Shown in pieces: positions 39,501 through 51,017 of a stretch of DNA of 64,000 nucleotides. The stretch lies in the NCBI GenBank assembly GCA_900239685.1, contig OENT01000019.1, positions 62,001-126,000 of the forward strand, read 5' to 3'. A program made the position numbers and the translations under genes. Source of the DNA: Rotaria macrura. Its lineage: Eukaryota > Rotifera > Eurotatoria > Philodinida > Philodinidae. A model generated the notes under the pieces. That model saw only the letters and a list, made by a program, of their open reading frames with translations, had not been told where the DNA came from and made no database searches. Every line of letters starts with the position of its first letter. Position 1 is the first letter of the stretch.

Positions 39501-42500
39501 ATGGCTTGGGAAATGCAATGAAATCTGTTCCAGAGTTTAAATATTTTCAAGTTTTTCTTTCCGAAAGATAAGAACAGTGTAATTCAATGGCATCTGCTGT
39601 CTGTGAGTATACGGGTGAAAATTCAGTTAAGAAAAGCAAGAAAAAAATTCTCTTTTGCCCATTTTGTTTATGCATTTTCTGTACTATCTATAATATTAAC
39701 AAATAACTTGAGGACATGCTAGGGAAAGTATTCACTGATCACATCATATGGAAAAAATATTCATACCCAATGGCAAATAGAAAACAAAACTCCATGTAAA
39801 TATCGACTTTGCAAAACACATCTTAAATTCGTTTGAAACTGATTTTTCGGTTTATGTAATCGATATGGTGGCCAAAACTTGTTTTCATATGAAAATTTAG
39901 TTGTTGATATTATCCTAACAATCATCAATCAGCATGTGTTTTGAAATTTGGAATCTTTTTCTTATATTACTTTGCGTAACGTTCCATAGTCGTTTCAAAT
40001 AAATCTCTTCTACTTGTTCTTGATAAAACATGTAGCGGATCAAATTCATCTTTCCAAAGGAAATCTGAATGGTGAGTCATTATATTATCTTGAGTAAATT
40101 TTAATTCAGGATAAGCCTTACCTTTTAATCTATATCGCCCTTGTTTTGGCACATTTGTATGATCGATGGTTGGTGCCATATAATCAGCAATCTAATCAGG
40201 AAATTTTAAGCGAAAAAAAAAGGAAAACATGTGATCTGTGTTCAATTCAAGTCATTACATGTTCATACATCCTCGACACTGGATTGAATATCATGTTTAG
40301 ATGTAGCGAAACCTTTTGGTTCAGCTATGCATTCATCCAAATACGAATACAAGCAATCTTGTACGGCTAATGCATTAATTATTTCAGCTCGACGATACTC
40401 AAAATCATTCAATTCTAAGAAGAAATCCCATTTTTCAATAATAACAACATCAAAGAAAAAAATCAGTGATTTCTACCGATATGTGGTGAAAATGCAACGA
40501 TTGTAGCTAAGACAATAAGACTACCTTCAAGTAGAGCCACATAAGTTGATCTGTCATATGCTAGACTATTTTCTGTATTATGAACAAGCCATTCAGGTAC
40601 ATAAAAGCTATAAGATCAAACGATAGAAGTCATGAAAATGAATCTTTCGACAAGCAATAGATCATACATAAATTTCAAAGAAACTTTCGCGTTCGACTAG
40701 TATAAGAACAATTATGAAGAGTATTTCGGTTGACAGCATAGTATCTCTTTGAATATAGTGAAAAATGCTGTAATCATGATCCGTTTTTAAGTGAAAAAAA
40801 TTATAGTTTTAGATTATATTATTATATTATCTATCAAGAGTCATCAAAAAGACTATTGTAATGAATAAAATGTGCATGAAAGTCATATTATATTGTTTCT
40901 CAACAAGTTCTGAAGTGATTAAGCGACCAGTCTAATGACAAATAAAACGAAAAAATAATATAGCAGCCATACAATGAATTCGCAAACTAATATGATAAAA
41001 GCTAGTAGAACTAGATTGAACTTTTAGAATAGAAAGTATGATGAGGGTTTCTAACGTAGATTTTGAAACCGTATTCACTATATTTTAAGAAAGATATTCA
41101 AGTCGATAGTAGATAGAGTAGCGAATCATTTCAGGAATCATTGCATCACATATTCATAAATCTAACCTTGTAAAAAACATTTCCATAAATCTATTAATGT
41201 TCACTAAAGTCGCTATTAACTAAAACAAATACATAAAATTTGTTAACATTGAATTATTTTTTTTCATACCTGTAGTAGAAAAATATCAGCATCATTCATG
41301 TACGAACATATATTTCCACGAATACTTGAATAAATGTCTGATTGTATTTGCATTTCATAGTTCTGATATGACCATATTGCATTGGTAATCATTTCATATT
41401 TGACTACTTGTAATCTTAGTGGAAATATGCCAAGATTGAGTAAAAATATTTCATCATCAATGGGAAACAATGTTCTTAATTCGCCATTTTGATAATTGAT
41501 TGAAATATATGTTAAAATAGATATGTACCGATGCAATGGTATATGATATGTGACTTGATTTTTGACGATCTAAATTCTTTAATTAATTATCAAACTCAAT
41601 TAATTTAGAAAAATACATCTGTATATGTTTGTAACCCAATAGATGAAAGCCATTCTCTAACTTCAAGAAATAGATAATTGATAATCGTTGTTGTAATACT
41701 CAGAAAATCCTATGACATTGCCGATATTTTATTGTGTACTGTGCAAATAATTCAATTTACCGGTGTTGTCATATGAGTGATCATCGTCCATAAAACTATA
41801 GCACAGCATTCATTTTCCCTTGTAAAAGCAAATAGATAATTTGAATTTGATATCAATGATGTATTGGATTCAATGACTTGTTGATTAACATTCATACCTG
41901 AGAAAACGAAAAATATGCATGAAAATAATTCAACTAAATGATGGAAAGTATAGATTTTTTCCTACCTTGAAACCAGCTAATCATTTTAATCCATGTTATA
42001 AAATATCTTTTTTCTAGTAGAAATTCTCGAGTTGCATATGCATGTGTTAGTACATTAACAAAGTCCGAAACAATTGGCCAACAGTGCATATTTTTTGCAA
42101 AATCAATTTCATAGATTACAAAGCGATAGTTCTCTTTTGGGTTTTGTAACTGACATTGAACTTGCATTTTAGAAAATATTGAATATAAAGATGAAAGTAG
42201 AAGTTCCATTAGATGATTATTTTTCAGACTTTGAATTGTGACATCCGTATTAGTAAATAATTGTACGCTAATTTGTACAAGTCGAGAATGATTTATTCTT
42301 TCACGAGAATGTCGACCATGTATTAATCGATCAATAATCATTCCATAGATATTAAGAAATGATCGAGCACATAAATATTTAAAGTTCAAATCCGTTAATA
42401 GTATCAGCAGGATTTTTAGTAGTCGTTCGGGACTTCGATATTTTATTATCCAAAAAAATATTTCATCAAGAAGACATGTAGCTTGTTTAACATGAAAACA

Positions 42501-43494
42501 AACAGATGTACTATTCGTACGTAGAGATATTGGTATTAGTAGACTAGATTTTTCATTTAATTCTTGAAGATATGCATCGCACGACATATTTGCAAGATTG
42601 TTATGGAATGATTCACAATTGAATTGTTTATATAGTTCAGTATTTTGTAAACAATCAATAAATATCGAACGAACGCATGAACCAGCATTACACAAATCAT
42701 CGAACATATCAAATAAAGATGTTAGTGGAGTAAATTCTTCAATAGTTCTATATGAAGCAGACTCTAAAACAGGCAAATGATTTCTCATTACGTATTCTAT
42801 TGTTTTTTAAAATACCTACTTATTGGCGATGCATGACTACGTAAATGTAGAACAAATCGAAGAATCAATTTCGGTAATACTATTTGAGCACATCGAATAA
42901 GTTTATTCGGTATTGGTGCATTTGGAATTCGATTAGGTCCATGATGTTTACAAAAACTCTGTAAATTCATTACATTAGTATCACCACAATCACAAATACC
43001 TCCACCAGTAGATCGAAACATATTGGCATCATGCCCTTCATGATTTCCATTAAAAAAACAATCAGGACACAGACTAAAAGATGTTTTCTCTCGATGTAGT
43101 TTTCTGATAATGCATGATTTACCTCATGCATGGATTAGTTGCACATGTGCGGCAACGATAACTAATGCTTGTCTCAGTCCATACAGAACCACATAGTACA
43201 CTGTTATTATACTTTCTTACTAGGTAGTAAGAAAATATTCTTTTCATCCATAATGAATGTGGGAAGAAGACCTTACTTTCGTTACAAAACTCTTCAAAAG
43301 ATTGTCCACCACTAATATATGATTTAATTGTTGTTAAATTTTTTTCTATTGTTAATGAAAGTGATTCTTGTGGGTCAAAAAGATTATCAAGAAATATTTG
43401 TATACGTTTTTCATCATTTTCATTCAGATAATAGTTATGAAAATGAATACCATTTGGTAATGCTACTGAATTTTTCAAGAGCACGTCCTTATTC
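33558..43494 (-). CDS. UBR3: UBR3-like E3 ubiquitin-protein ligase (UBR box, RING, C-terminal Cys-rich domain)
   Basis: A large multi-exon gene read from right to left. Exons I could join in phase: 43123-43494, 42820-43073, 41966-42796, 41761-41897, 41617-41709, 41270-41569, 41167-41219, 40477-40607, 40269-40414, 39971-40191, 39452-39524, 39318-39392, 39018-39256, 38851-38968; more follow to the last, 33558-33681. The UBR box is complete (YRCRTCATNPCMSLC, GGGICDCGD, FCKHHG) and, with IPLHRY, WPIVSDFVNVL and the FDPLHVL...MERY block, fits UBR3 better than UBR1/2. A split RING begins at DCCICQS (~36.83 kb), continues with SCGHSMHLSCYKQYL (~36.33 kb) and ends at FKCPMCRQ (~36.19 kb). The C-terminal domain has CRTLIIEPAICLICG and ends at 33558. 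Most introns are short. The 5' end is uncertain: a Met at 43547 or 43523 in open frame, or an upstream exon. Confidence 0.9.
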
Positions 43495-43547
43495 CTACGA
43501 AAAACAAACAAGATGATCATTTTATAAGCAAACACAGAGTCATACAT
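43123..43547 (-). other. N-terminal coding exon of UBR3-like gene with ambiguous start
   Basis: The open frame extends upstream of the acceptor-like sequence (tttttcgtag, exon from 43494) to Mets at 43523 and 43547. If that AG is used, an unseen upstream exon supplies the first two bases of a codon. If not, translation begins at one of these Mets. The preceding hydrophobic residues (KMIILFVF) look like translated intron, which favours the spliced reading. Confidence 0.45.
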
Positions 43548-46500
43548 GAATAATATTGAAATGAATAGTGATCAAATAAAAACGCGCGTCACGGTTTTTT
43601 TACGAAATTATGCAATAGTACGATGAAACATAGTTCAATCCTCATGACTGATGAAAATATATCGTTTATATGAAAAACAATATCTATTCCGAGGCGCAAC
43701 GAAAACAACGTAGAAAACTATGATATCGACTACAAGTACGCATACAAGTAATAGTGGTGATCGATCGATTAAATTATGAGAGATATATAGTTCTTCAATC
43801 ACTATAGTAGAGCTTTATTTTTTCGTTTATCGTTTTTTCATTCTAATTTAATGGAAAGTTTGAAACATTTAGCCCTTTTTCAGGATGAATACTTTATATT
43901 CACCACTTGGAAACACTCCCCGAAATTGGCTGCTCGACTGATATTTTTTACTACTGATATGAATAATTGTTCCTAATTACGACAAAAAATACTTTGAAAA
44001 TAAATTGATTAAAAAACCTTGACTACATAGTAACAGAACTTTCTATGGACCGTTCAAATCAGTATTCAAGCTTAAGCTACGTGCTCGAAATCACAGGAAA
44101 CACAAAACAAAGTGAGCTTTTTCTATTCAAACTAATTTTTTTTGTGGATGAAAAGTTTTCTGTACTCTGCTTCGCGTATTCATACAAAACGTGTGTTAAG
44201 ACAATGTTGTTTTTGAAAAAGAAAGTTATCATCTAAACATTTCCAACGATCATCATAGTACGTAACATTTCAATCCTATACTTGCCAATCTAACAGTCTC
44301 ATTTGACCGAATGAAAACCTCTGAGAACTCGTGATACTAAAAGGTACACTTAGCTCAGAACGAGTTTAGTTATCACAACCGATATCCGAAAAATATCTAC
44401 AGATTTGAGACTCCACATTTTTCTCCCATTCCAGACTAAAAAGGACCTTGTCAAAAAAATTGCCGCACGAAAAGATAATTTCGGCCTCTGTATTGCTGCA
44501 GATTTGGTGTGATTTGAATATCAGTAACGTTAAGTGTCGATTCAAATTATACCGTTTGGTACATTAGAAGGCTAGTTTCTTCATCGCATTACATTGATAT
44601 TAGATTGTTTCTTGGGTAGGTGAAATCAATACCATTTTAAAGACTCGAACTCTGTTTCAATCGATCATAGTACATTATGTCAGAGACAATATTGGCTATC
44701 TGAAAAACTGAAAATTAAACACATCATGATACCCACTATATTTCAGTAGATGTGTGAAAATATCTACAATGCGAAACATGGTCGGACGAATTCAAAATTA
44801 AGATGAGAACGAAACTAAGACATCCTGAGAAGTGATATGATGCGATCAGGAAAATCTCAAATGTGACAGAGAAGGAGACAGCAAGTGAGCTGTTTTTTCA
44901 AAAGAAAGACAGTAAAATGCTAAGGCTCTTCGAAAGCATGTAAAAGTGCACTGTAAAAAGTTTCGTAGAGTTATAAATGGAAAATATGCTTTTGATAGGG
45001 TATCACACAGAAGAAGATTTATCAAATATTTCAAAACCGGGAAAATGAGTTTTTATCCCGCTGCAAACACTCCTAAACCTTTATTTTTACAATGTGGTTG
45101 AAAAAGTGAACCGGATAAATAGAATACAGTTTATGATACTGAGCACGTAGAGACTTAACAAGTACAGAACATGGTTGGATGATGCCTGATCATTGCAAGT
45201 GTTTCCTCAACCGAAAGTTATTTGAGAGAAGCCAATATTCGGAACGATTAAAGAAACATCACACAAAATATATGTACTCCATCCTTTTTCTACCTCAATT
45301 TCGACTGAATTGATTGAACATATTGTTGATTCTTACTTATCTTTCGTAATAAAGAGGCATCTGTATGGTGAAATTAATGATTCATACATAATCGTTTCAC
45401 AAATCATTCGTTGTCTTACTTGTTGATTTAACGAACTTGTAAGAATGAGAAAAACCTTTGGAGTCTGTACGAATCTGCCGAACTTTATAAAACTCGGTGA
45501 TTTACCTACGAAAATTGATAGGCTCGGCAGATTTTTACGGAATCATAAGGGCTCCTCCCCTGCGAAGAGGTTTGGCAAAGAACCTATTTTTTAGAGTGTA
45601 AAGGAAAATAGAGGTCTTGCTACATGTACGCGATGATAGAGAGTCGATACATAGTATTATGTCGTTGTTTTCCGGCTCATTCTGTCAAAAGTAGAAAGTG
45701 AATAGCTTTCTTCGGTCATTGATTAATTTCTGAAAATAAAATACAAAAATGTTGCATCTTCTGAGTTTTTTAAGTTTTAAGCTAAAGTTGAATTATCGAA
45801 ACGTTTGTAAGAGGTCGAGAACATATAGAAAACATATATAGAGCAGACATGAGTCAAGAGCCTTAAAAAGATGAAAATTTGGGATCAGTTAACAGAAAGT
45901 CTCCTCTTTAATAACCTGTTAAAAACTGTTGGAATGATGTCTAAACAACCTTCATTTTCTGTTCACGTCAGTATATGAACGGTTCTATAATCGATCTACA
46001 GAAATTGACTCAAAGTACGCTCGTCGTATAGATAGAGTAAACTAGTCAATATACCAGTGAAACGCTTCAGTTACCAGAACATTACGTCAGCAAGCTGTAA
46101 CATCATGTACTAAATAAGACCATGTTATTAGTCTCATTTAATGGTCATTTTCATGTAAGTTCAGCTTTAGATGTGTATCACTTAAAGTATAAGCTTTATG
46201 GAAAAACATGTGTGCACTTGAGATTTTATCGACACTAGGATGAACGTTGTGTATTGCAAATATTGGATGATGTAAGTCTTGAAACTTAATCGAAAACAAC
46301 TCTAATGTTAGTCTAGAATTCATGTGACTTCACTGGTTTCTAGGAGCTTTTCGCTTTGTCTCTATTAACTTACTCGATACATTTGTTCATATTCATCCAG
46401 CAACAGCGTGAAAAGCTCTTTGTGTGTTACAATGTGGCAATGGACTATGTGTTGATATATTTTTTCTCTTTGTCCTCTCCATGAACAGTTGCTTTTATCT

Positions 46501-46582
46501 GATGAACAAGTGATAATCGTCTTTGGACACAATTTTTAAATATGATCGACGAAATCTCTGTTCAATCTCGTTTGTTCACAAC
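43548..46582. other. Gene-poor stretch upstream of UBR3-like gene
   Basis: No coherent exons were seen on either strand. It contains one weak inverted repeat (45456-45562, listed separately). Confidence 0.4.
45456..45562. repeat. Short degenerate inverted repeat
   Basis: AATCTGCCGA at about 45473-45482 is mirrored by TCGGCAGATT at about 45533-45542. The similarity continues outward imperfectly (GGAGTCTGTACG against the complement of CGGAATCATAAGGGCTCC). This may be a decayed fold-back element; only a few dozen bases support it. Confidence 0.35.
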
Positions 46583-46834
46583 TCAAACATTTGACTCAGA
46601 GATTATTTTATTGCGAACTACGCGAGTCGCATGTGTTAGAACATGCAATGAAATAGGACTACGACAGAGAGGACAAGAAGCATTGTTGTTTGAGATCCAA
46701 ATTGTGATACATTTACGACAAAATGTCTCACCACACGGAGTACAACATGGATCATCAAAGGGTGAACAGCAAATGCTGTAAATTATTTCTGGATCAATAG
46801 ATGCTTCGTTCATATACTCGAAATTATTATTCAT
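46583..46834 (-). CDS. Small RING-like protein with degenerate zinc ligands
   Basis: A single-exon frame of 83 residues reads as a RING-HC finger of the TRAF/TRIM N-terminal type: SICCSPFDDPCCTPCGETFC, then RKCITIWISN and CPLCRSPIS. Aligned to C3HC4, the first Cys is Tyr (EIIYSICC) and the His of the usual CGHxFC is Glu (CGETFC), so each zinc site loses one ligand. The stop comes soon after the finger, so there is no substrate-binding domain. It may be a truncated or decaying E3 ligase gene, the first exon of a longer gene, or a protein with changed metal use. No neighbour helps. Confidence 0.55.
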   Translation of the reverse strand: MNNNFEYMNEASIDPEIIYSICCSPFDDPCCTPCGETFCRKCITIWISNNNASCPLCRSPISLHVLTHATRVVRNKIISESNV

Positions 46835-49131
46835 AACTTGGTTCGCTTTTATATTTTTTATCTACAAAAAAATGTCGTTTATTCAACGAGAAATACATTT
46901 TAATTATCGTCAAAATTGCCTTTCTTAATTATCTAGTTGCCATTTTTTGGTTTTATACATTGACATTGCTCATGTCTAGCTCGCCTGATTCACCTTTGAA
47001 CCAATATTAAGCAACATAACTTCTTTTAATCTTCTATATATCAATACGAGAGGACAAGTGAAGATCGATGACCAATTTCATCGCTTCTCAAAATGAAGAG
47101 ATACTTATAAATGCATTATAGTGTTTGTTTAACTCTGCCGATTCAACGGAGGTTTATTAGAAGAAATAGCTTTCAAAATTCATTGGAACTAATCATGTAA
47201 AAAAATATTTTCATTCATACTTATTTTTCTGTCCAATACAAAAGTGTAGGTTGATGCAAGAAAAAGCATGCTTAGGTATAACTACAATGGAATATGCTAG
47301 AAAATTTATGCGTCGTAATAGGAGGAAAAGCGGACCTCTTCTACTCTAGAGTACTCCACTGTACCTCAGTCAATATCGAACATGTCTTGGTAAAAGATTG
47401 AGCTATTTCCGCATATCTATGCACCTGTGTCCGATTATGTATTTTGGAGTTCAGCCTTGTTCAGAATATCAGATACCAAAGTCAAACTAACTCGTATACT
47501 CCACAGTTTGACTGTAGACGAAGTATAAGCTTCACTTTTAATATCCGGCAGACTTGAATAGGATGGACGTCAAATAATATTCACGCACATTGATCGATAG
47601 TGGTACATGAAATGGCTCGAATTTTACAAAAATACCTTAGGTGTTGCCTGGAAGTACAGTGGAATATGTTGCCGTACAGAGGTCTGACCATTTCTCCTTT
47701 GATGTGTCATCTTTCAAGAAATTTCAAATAATTTTCTTAGGTATATGTAAGGATCGACTGATGGCTTGTATCATAATCGGTAAACATTAAACGCTAAACA
47801 TTCAACAGCATCCATGTCTCATGAAATCATGATGCTTTGTAAAAATACAGTCAAGTGCCATATTTTCTTTAATTTTCTTTAAAAATTTGTGTTTATGTCT
47901 ACATACTTTTCTAAAACTTTATAACAAACATATTAAATCATGCTTTTGTACAAAAACAACCTGAGATGTCTACATTTCTTTGCTGATAAGTAAAACGACA
48001 CCGTCATATTCTATATTCATAACTATAGGGAAAACCTATGAACTTGACAACGGCAGCAATTGATTTTTTATGAAGTTATTTTCTTTCGACCTTCAGAAAC
48101 CAAATACTTATAACCTCTAAAACTAATGAAACATAATTTACATTAGTCTGCAATAATATGTAACGATTCGTCTAAGATATATTTGAAAGACCAAATAAAA
48201 AACGATCACAAATTAATCATAAATTGAATTAATCTAATTCACATAAGCTTTGCGATAGTTGAGTGTTGCAATTTTCTCATAATCTCTCCTGCTGTTTCAC
48301 CAGATTCAAACAGGAGATGATTCCATTATCTTCATACTTATAGCAGAATTTGTTGCGCTCTATGCGAACCATAAAAGTTCGCCGTACGAACCAAAAATAT
48401 TGTTTCTGTACAATCATTCACCTAAAATTACACTGTGCTGTTTTACCTAAACTATCCTCGCTTGTCTAAAGAGCATCATCATTTTTCATGGAGTTTCTTC
48501 TCTTATACTTAACAGTTATATAGCCTGAAGAATATACGAATCGTATGATAATAAAGAGCTGGAGACCAACTCAGCATGTACTTATCAAGCATGAGGCACA
48601 ACTGTAGAATAAGAAAATCTCCAAGGGATAAGGAAACACAAAAAGCAGAGAAGTGACATAAAAAACGAAGCTGCAGTAGTCGTTTGAATATTCTCAAATA
48701 TTTACGATGCCCAATCGCAATTCTTAAAATTAACTGGAAATTTAGCAGAAGAAGAAACAAGAGAATGGGTTCTTGAACTCTGGAATAATGTCACGAGTTT
48801 CACACACTCATGGAAGTAGTAATATTTTGCATATTACTTTCTTAATTTTGAAATTTCGAACGAAGAAAATGAAAATATGAACTGTTAATAATCGATATCA
48901 ATAGTAAAAATTAGTCTTATTGACGCATTCATACAAATGTATCGAATACTGCACGGGGAAGAAAAGAAAATGATGAGTCGAATTCGCAGTTCCTGGAAGC
49001 CACGTATAGTCACGTTTTCAGAACGTAGCATTTTCTTTCATAAAAATGGTGCCCGAATTGATTTAATTCTCAAAACCATGAATTTCTTATATGCAGACTA
49101 TACGGTTTTAAGGTTTTTATAGCCCCATCCC
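46835..49131. other. Gene-poor stretch with an inverted-repeat element
   Basis: No gene is supported. A roughly 30-codon open run on the minus strand near 47542-47632 is too short to call. The inverted repeat 47332-47692 is listed separately. Confidence 0.4.
47332..47692. mobile_element. Putative non-autonomous DNA element with ~40-bp imperfect terminal inverted repeats
   Basis: The left end reads ACCTCTTCTAC then TCCACTGTAC. The right end (complement) reads ACCTCTGTAC then TCCACTGTAC at the same distance apart, give or take one base. The ends face inward and enclose about 280 bp with no open frame, as in MITE-type elements. I could not identify a clear target-site duplication, so the boundaries are approximate. 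Confidence 0.45.
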
Positions 49132-49432
49132 CCCAGGGCAAACAACCAGATGTTAAGATCTGATAAGATTCTGCATCTGATCTTGTATGATCTTGCAAGA
49201 TCAGACGAAAAATCGTATGAAAATCGTAGTCTCTGAGATCTTGCATCAGATCAGACATTCAGATTCTTGAAAGATCATACACATTTATAAGATCTTTCCA
49301 GAATCTGACTGTGAGATCTGATGCAAGATCTCAGAGACGACGATTTTTTGTCTGATTCTTGTCAGATTTCACCCATATTCCAAGATCTTGTATGTTGTTC
49401 ATAAGATCTTGTGTCAGAGTTTTCGACCTGGG
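49132..49432. mobile_element. Fold-back (MITE-like) element A, AGATCTTGCA word type
   Basis: About 301 bp bounded by CCCAGGGCAAAC on the left and the complement of CCCAGGTCGAAAAC on the right. The interior is dominated by variants of GATCTTGCAAGATC and CAGATC. It contains a perfect 22-bp inverted repeat (49231-49252 against 49315-49336) within longer arms of about 75 bp, including the outward GAAAAATCGT pairing. No open frame. Such a transcript would form a long hairpin. Confidence 0.65.
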
Positions 49433-49525
49433 CACTTGTATGTAATAAAATTCATCAAGCCCTTAAACTGCATCAATAAAGATCTTAGTTATAGTCAGCT
49501 ACAAAGTTCAAAGCAACAATATCTA

Positions 49526-49874
49526 CCCAAGTGAATGAATCCGATACCGAATTTGATCGGATCCTACGATCCAATGAAATCTTATGGGAATCCGGGTTGT
49601 GGAAACAGTAACGGATCCGACGGAAGAAACCTATTTTCTTATTTGTGTACGAATTAGCATTTAATCCCAATAATGGAGGCCTGTTTTATCATACGATGAA
49701 ATCCAATCGGATTCCGATAGTAGGATTCGATAAAATCCAATACTAGGGATCCGAATCAGAAATCGCAACCAGGAATCCGATGGGATTTCGTCGGATTAGA
49801 GAAACTCCGATAGAAACATGATCGGATCCGATAGGCATCCGATCGGATCCAATGGTCGGAATGATTCTCCTAGG
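49526..49874. mobile_element. Fold-back (MITE-like) element B, CGGATCCGAT word type
   Basis: About 349 bp. The ends are CCCAAGTGAATGAATCCGA on the left and, complemented, CCTAGGAGAATCATTCCGA on the right. The interior is crowded with variants of TCGGATCC, ATCCGATCGGAT and GGAATCCG, which are self-complementary, and arms resemble each other in inverted orientation (GGGTTGTGGAAAC against GGTTGCGATTTC). It lies only ~95 bp right of element A and has no open frame. Confidence 0.6.
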
Positions 49875-50706
49875 ATATGACAGTTTTTATCAGATGTGCG
49901 CATGCGATGATAATATCGAAAATTAATCAGCAGGATTCACCCATGGAAGTATTCAGTTCCATTTCATATGATTCCAAAAAAGATTAAATCTTAGAAAGAA
50001 ATGACTTTCAATCGTAACATCTAGATTTTTGTGTCAATTGTTTCTAGAAAATTGTCAAGTAAAAGTTAAACAGAAGTTCAGCAGGTTTAATAAGACAAAA
50101 CAAGTATGTCATCAAGAGACAACGGATATGTTAGTATTTAGCGATTGTTTCTCCATAAGCGATCAGTTAATACATACACCTCGAGATATTTTCATTGAAT
50201 TAGTTGGTTAAAATTTAGTAAGGTCTTTATCAAATTTGATTTCTAGCCAAATAAAATAAAGGACGTGAAAATCAAAGACTAGTGGAATGAGTACTGAGAA
50301 CGACTTAGCTATTCCCACTAAAATATTTTTCAATACAGGTGTCTCTCAGTAACACCACATATCAAGTGATTACCTGAATCATTGGGGCTGTTTACATTCG
50401 AGTACTTTCACTTCACGAATAAAGTAGCAATGCTAGGCATACAATTTATACATTAAGTATCTCGATGCTTGCTAATGATAGAAACACAACTTTGTTTCTT
50501 TAGCTACCCAGTTCAAACGATCAGATGTGAAGAACAAACAAGGTTTTGTCTCTGAGTTTGCACAAATCTGTAAGATCAAAAAACAAAACAAACGAATTAA
50601 CGTGACCTCAAATTTTATACCATAATTCCCATCAAAATATTCTTGAAAGATCTAGCTATTTCTTAACCTATCATCATTAGATTTATAGAAAGCTCAATAC
50701 CATACT

Positions 50707-51017
50707 GTACCCATGTAAAAAAAATAATCAAAAAATCGATTAAAAATCTATTGTAATCATACGCCTTTAATCAATATTTTTAGCAGTAATAATCACAACA
50801 AAATCAGATGATAATCGATTATTTCAAATATCATGATTATAATCGATTTTCGAAATTTTTCGAAAATCGATTATAATCATGATATTTGAAATAATCGATT
50901 ATCATCTGATTTTGTTGTGATTATTACTGCTAAAAATATTGATTAAAGGCGTATGATTAAAATCGATTTTTTGATTATTAAAACTGATTTTTTACATCTT
51001 TTTTTTCACATGGGTAC
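50707..51017. mobile_element. Near-perfect palindromic hairpin element C
   Basis: A 311-bp palindrome. The outer ends are GTACCCATGTAAAAAAAA and its inverted copy ending CACATGGGTAC. The arms 50754-50855 and 50858-50959 match at every position I checked along about 102 bp around a 2-bp loop. The interior words are of TAATCGATTA type. Arm identity far exceeds the outer ends, so the core is either recent or kept identical by gene conversion. No open frame. Confidence 0.8.

Noticed and set aside
47542-47632. About 30-codon minus-strand open run (KFEPFHVPLSINVREYY)
   Set aside because: No flanking exons and it lies inside an inverted-repeat element; insufficient evidence for a gene fragment.
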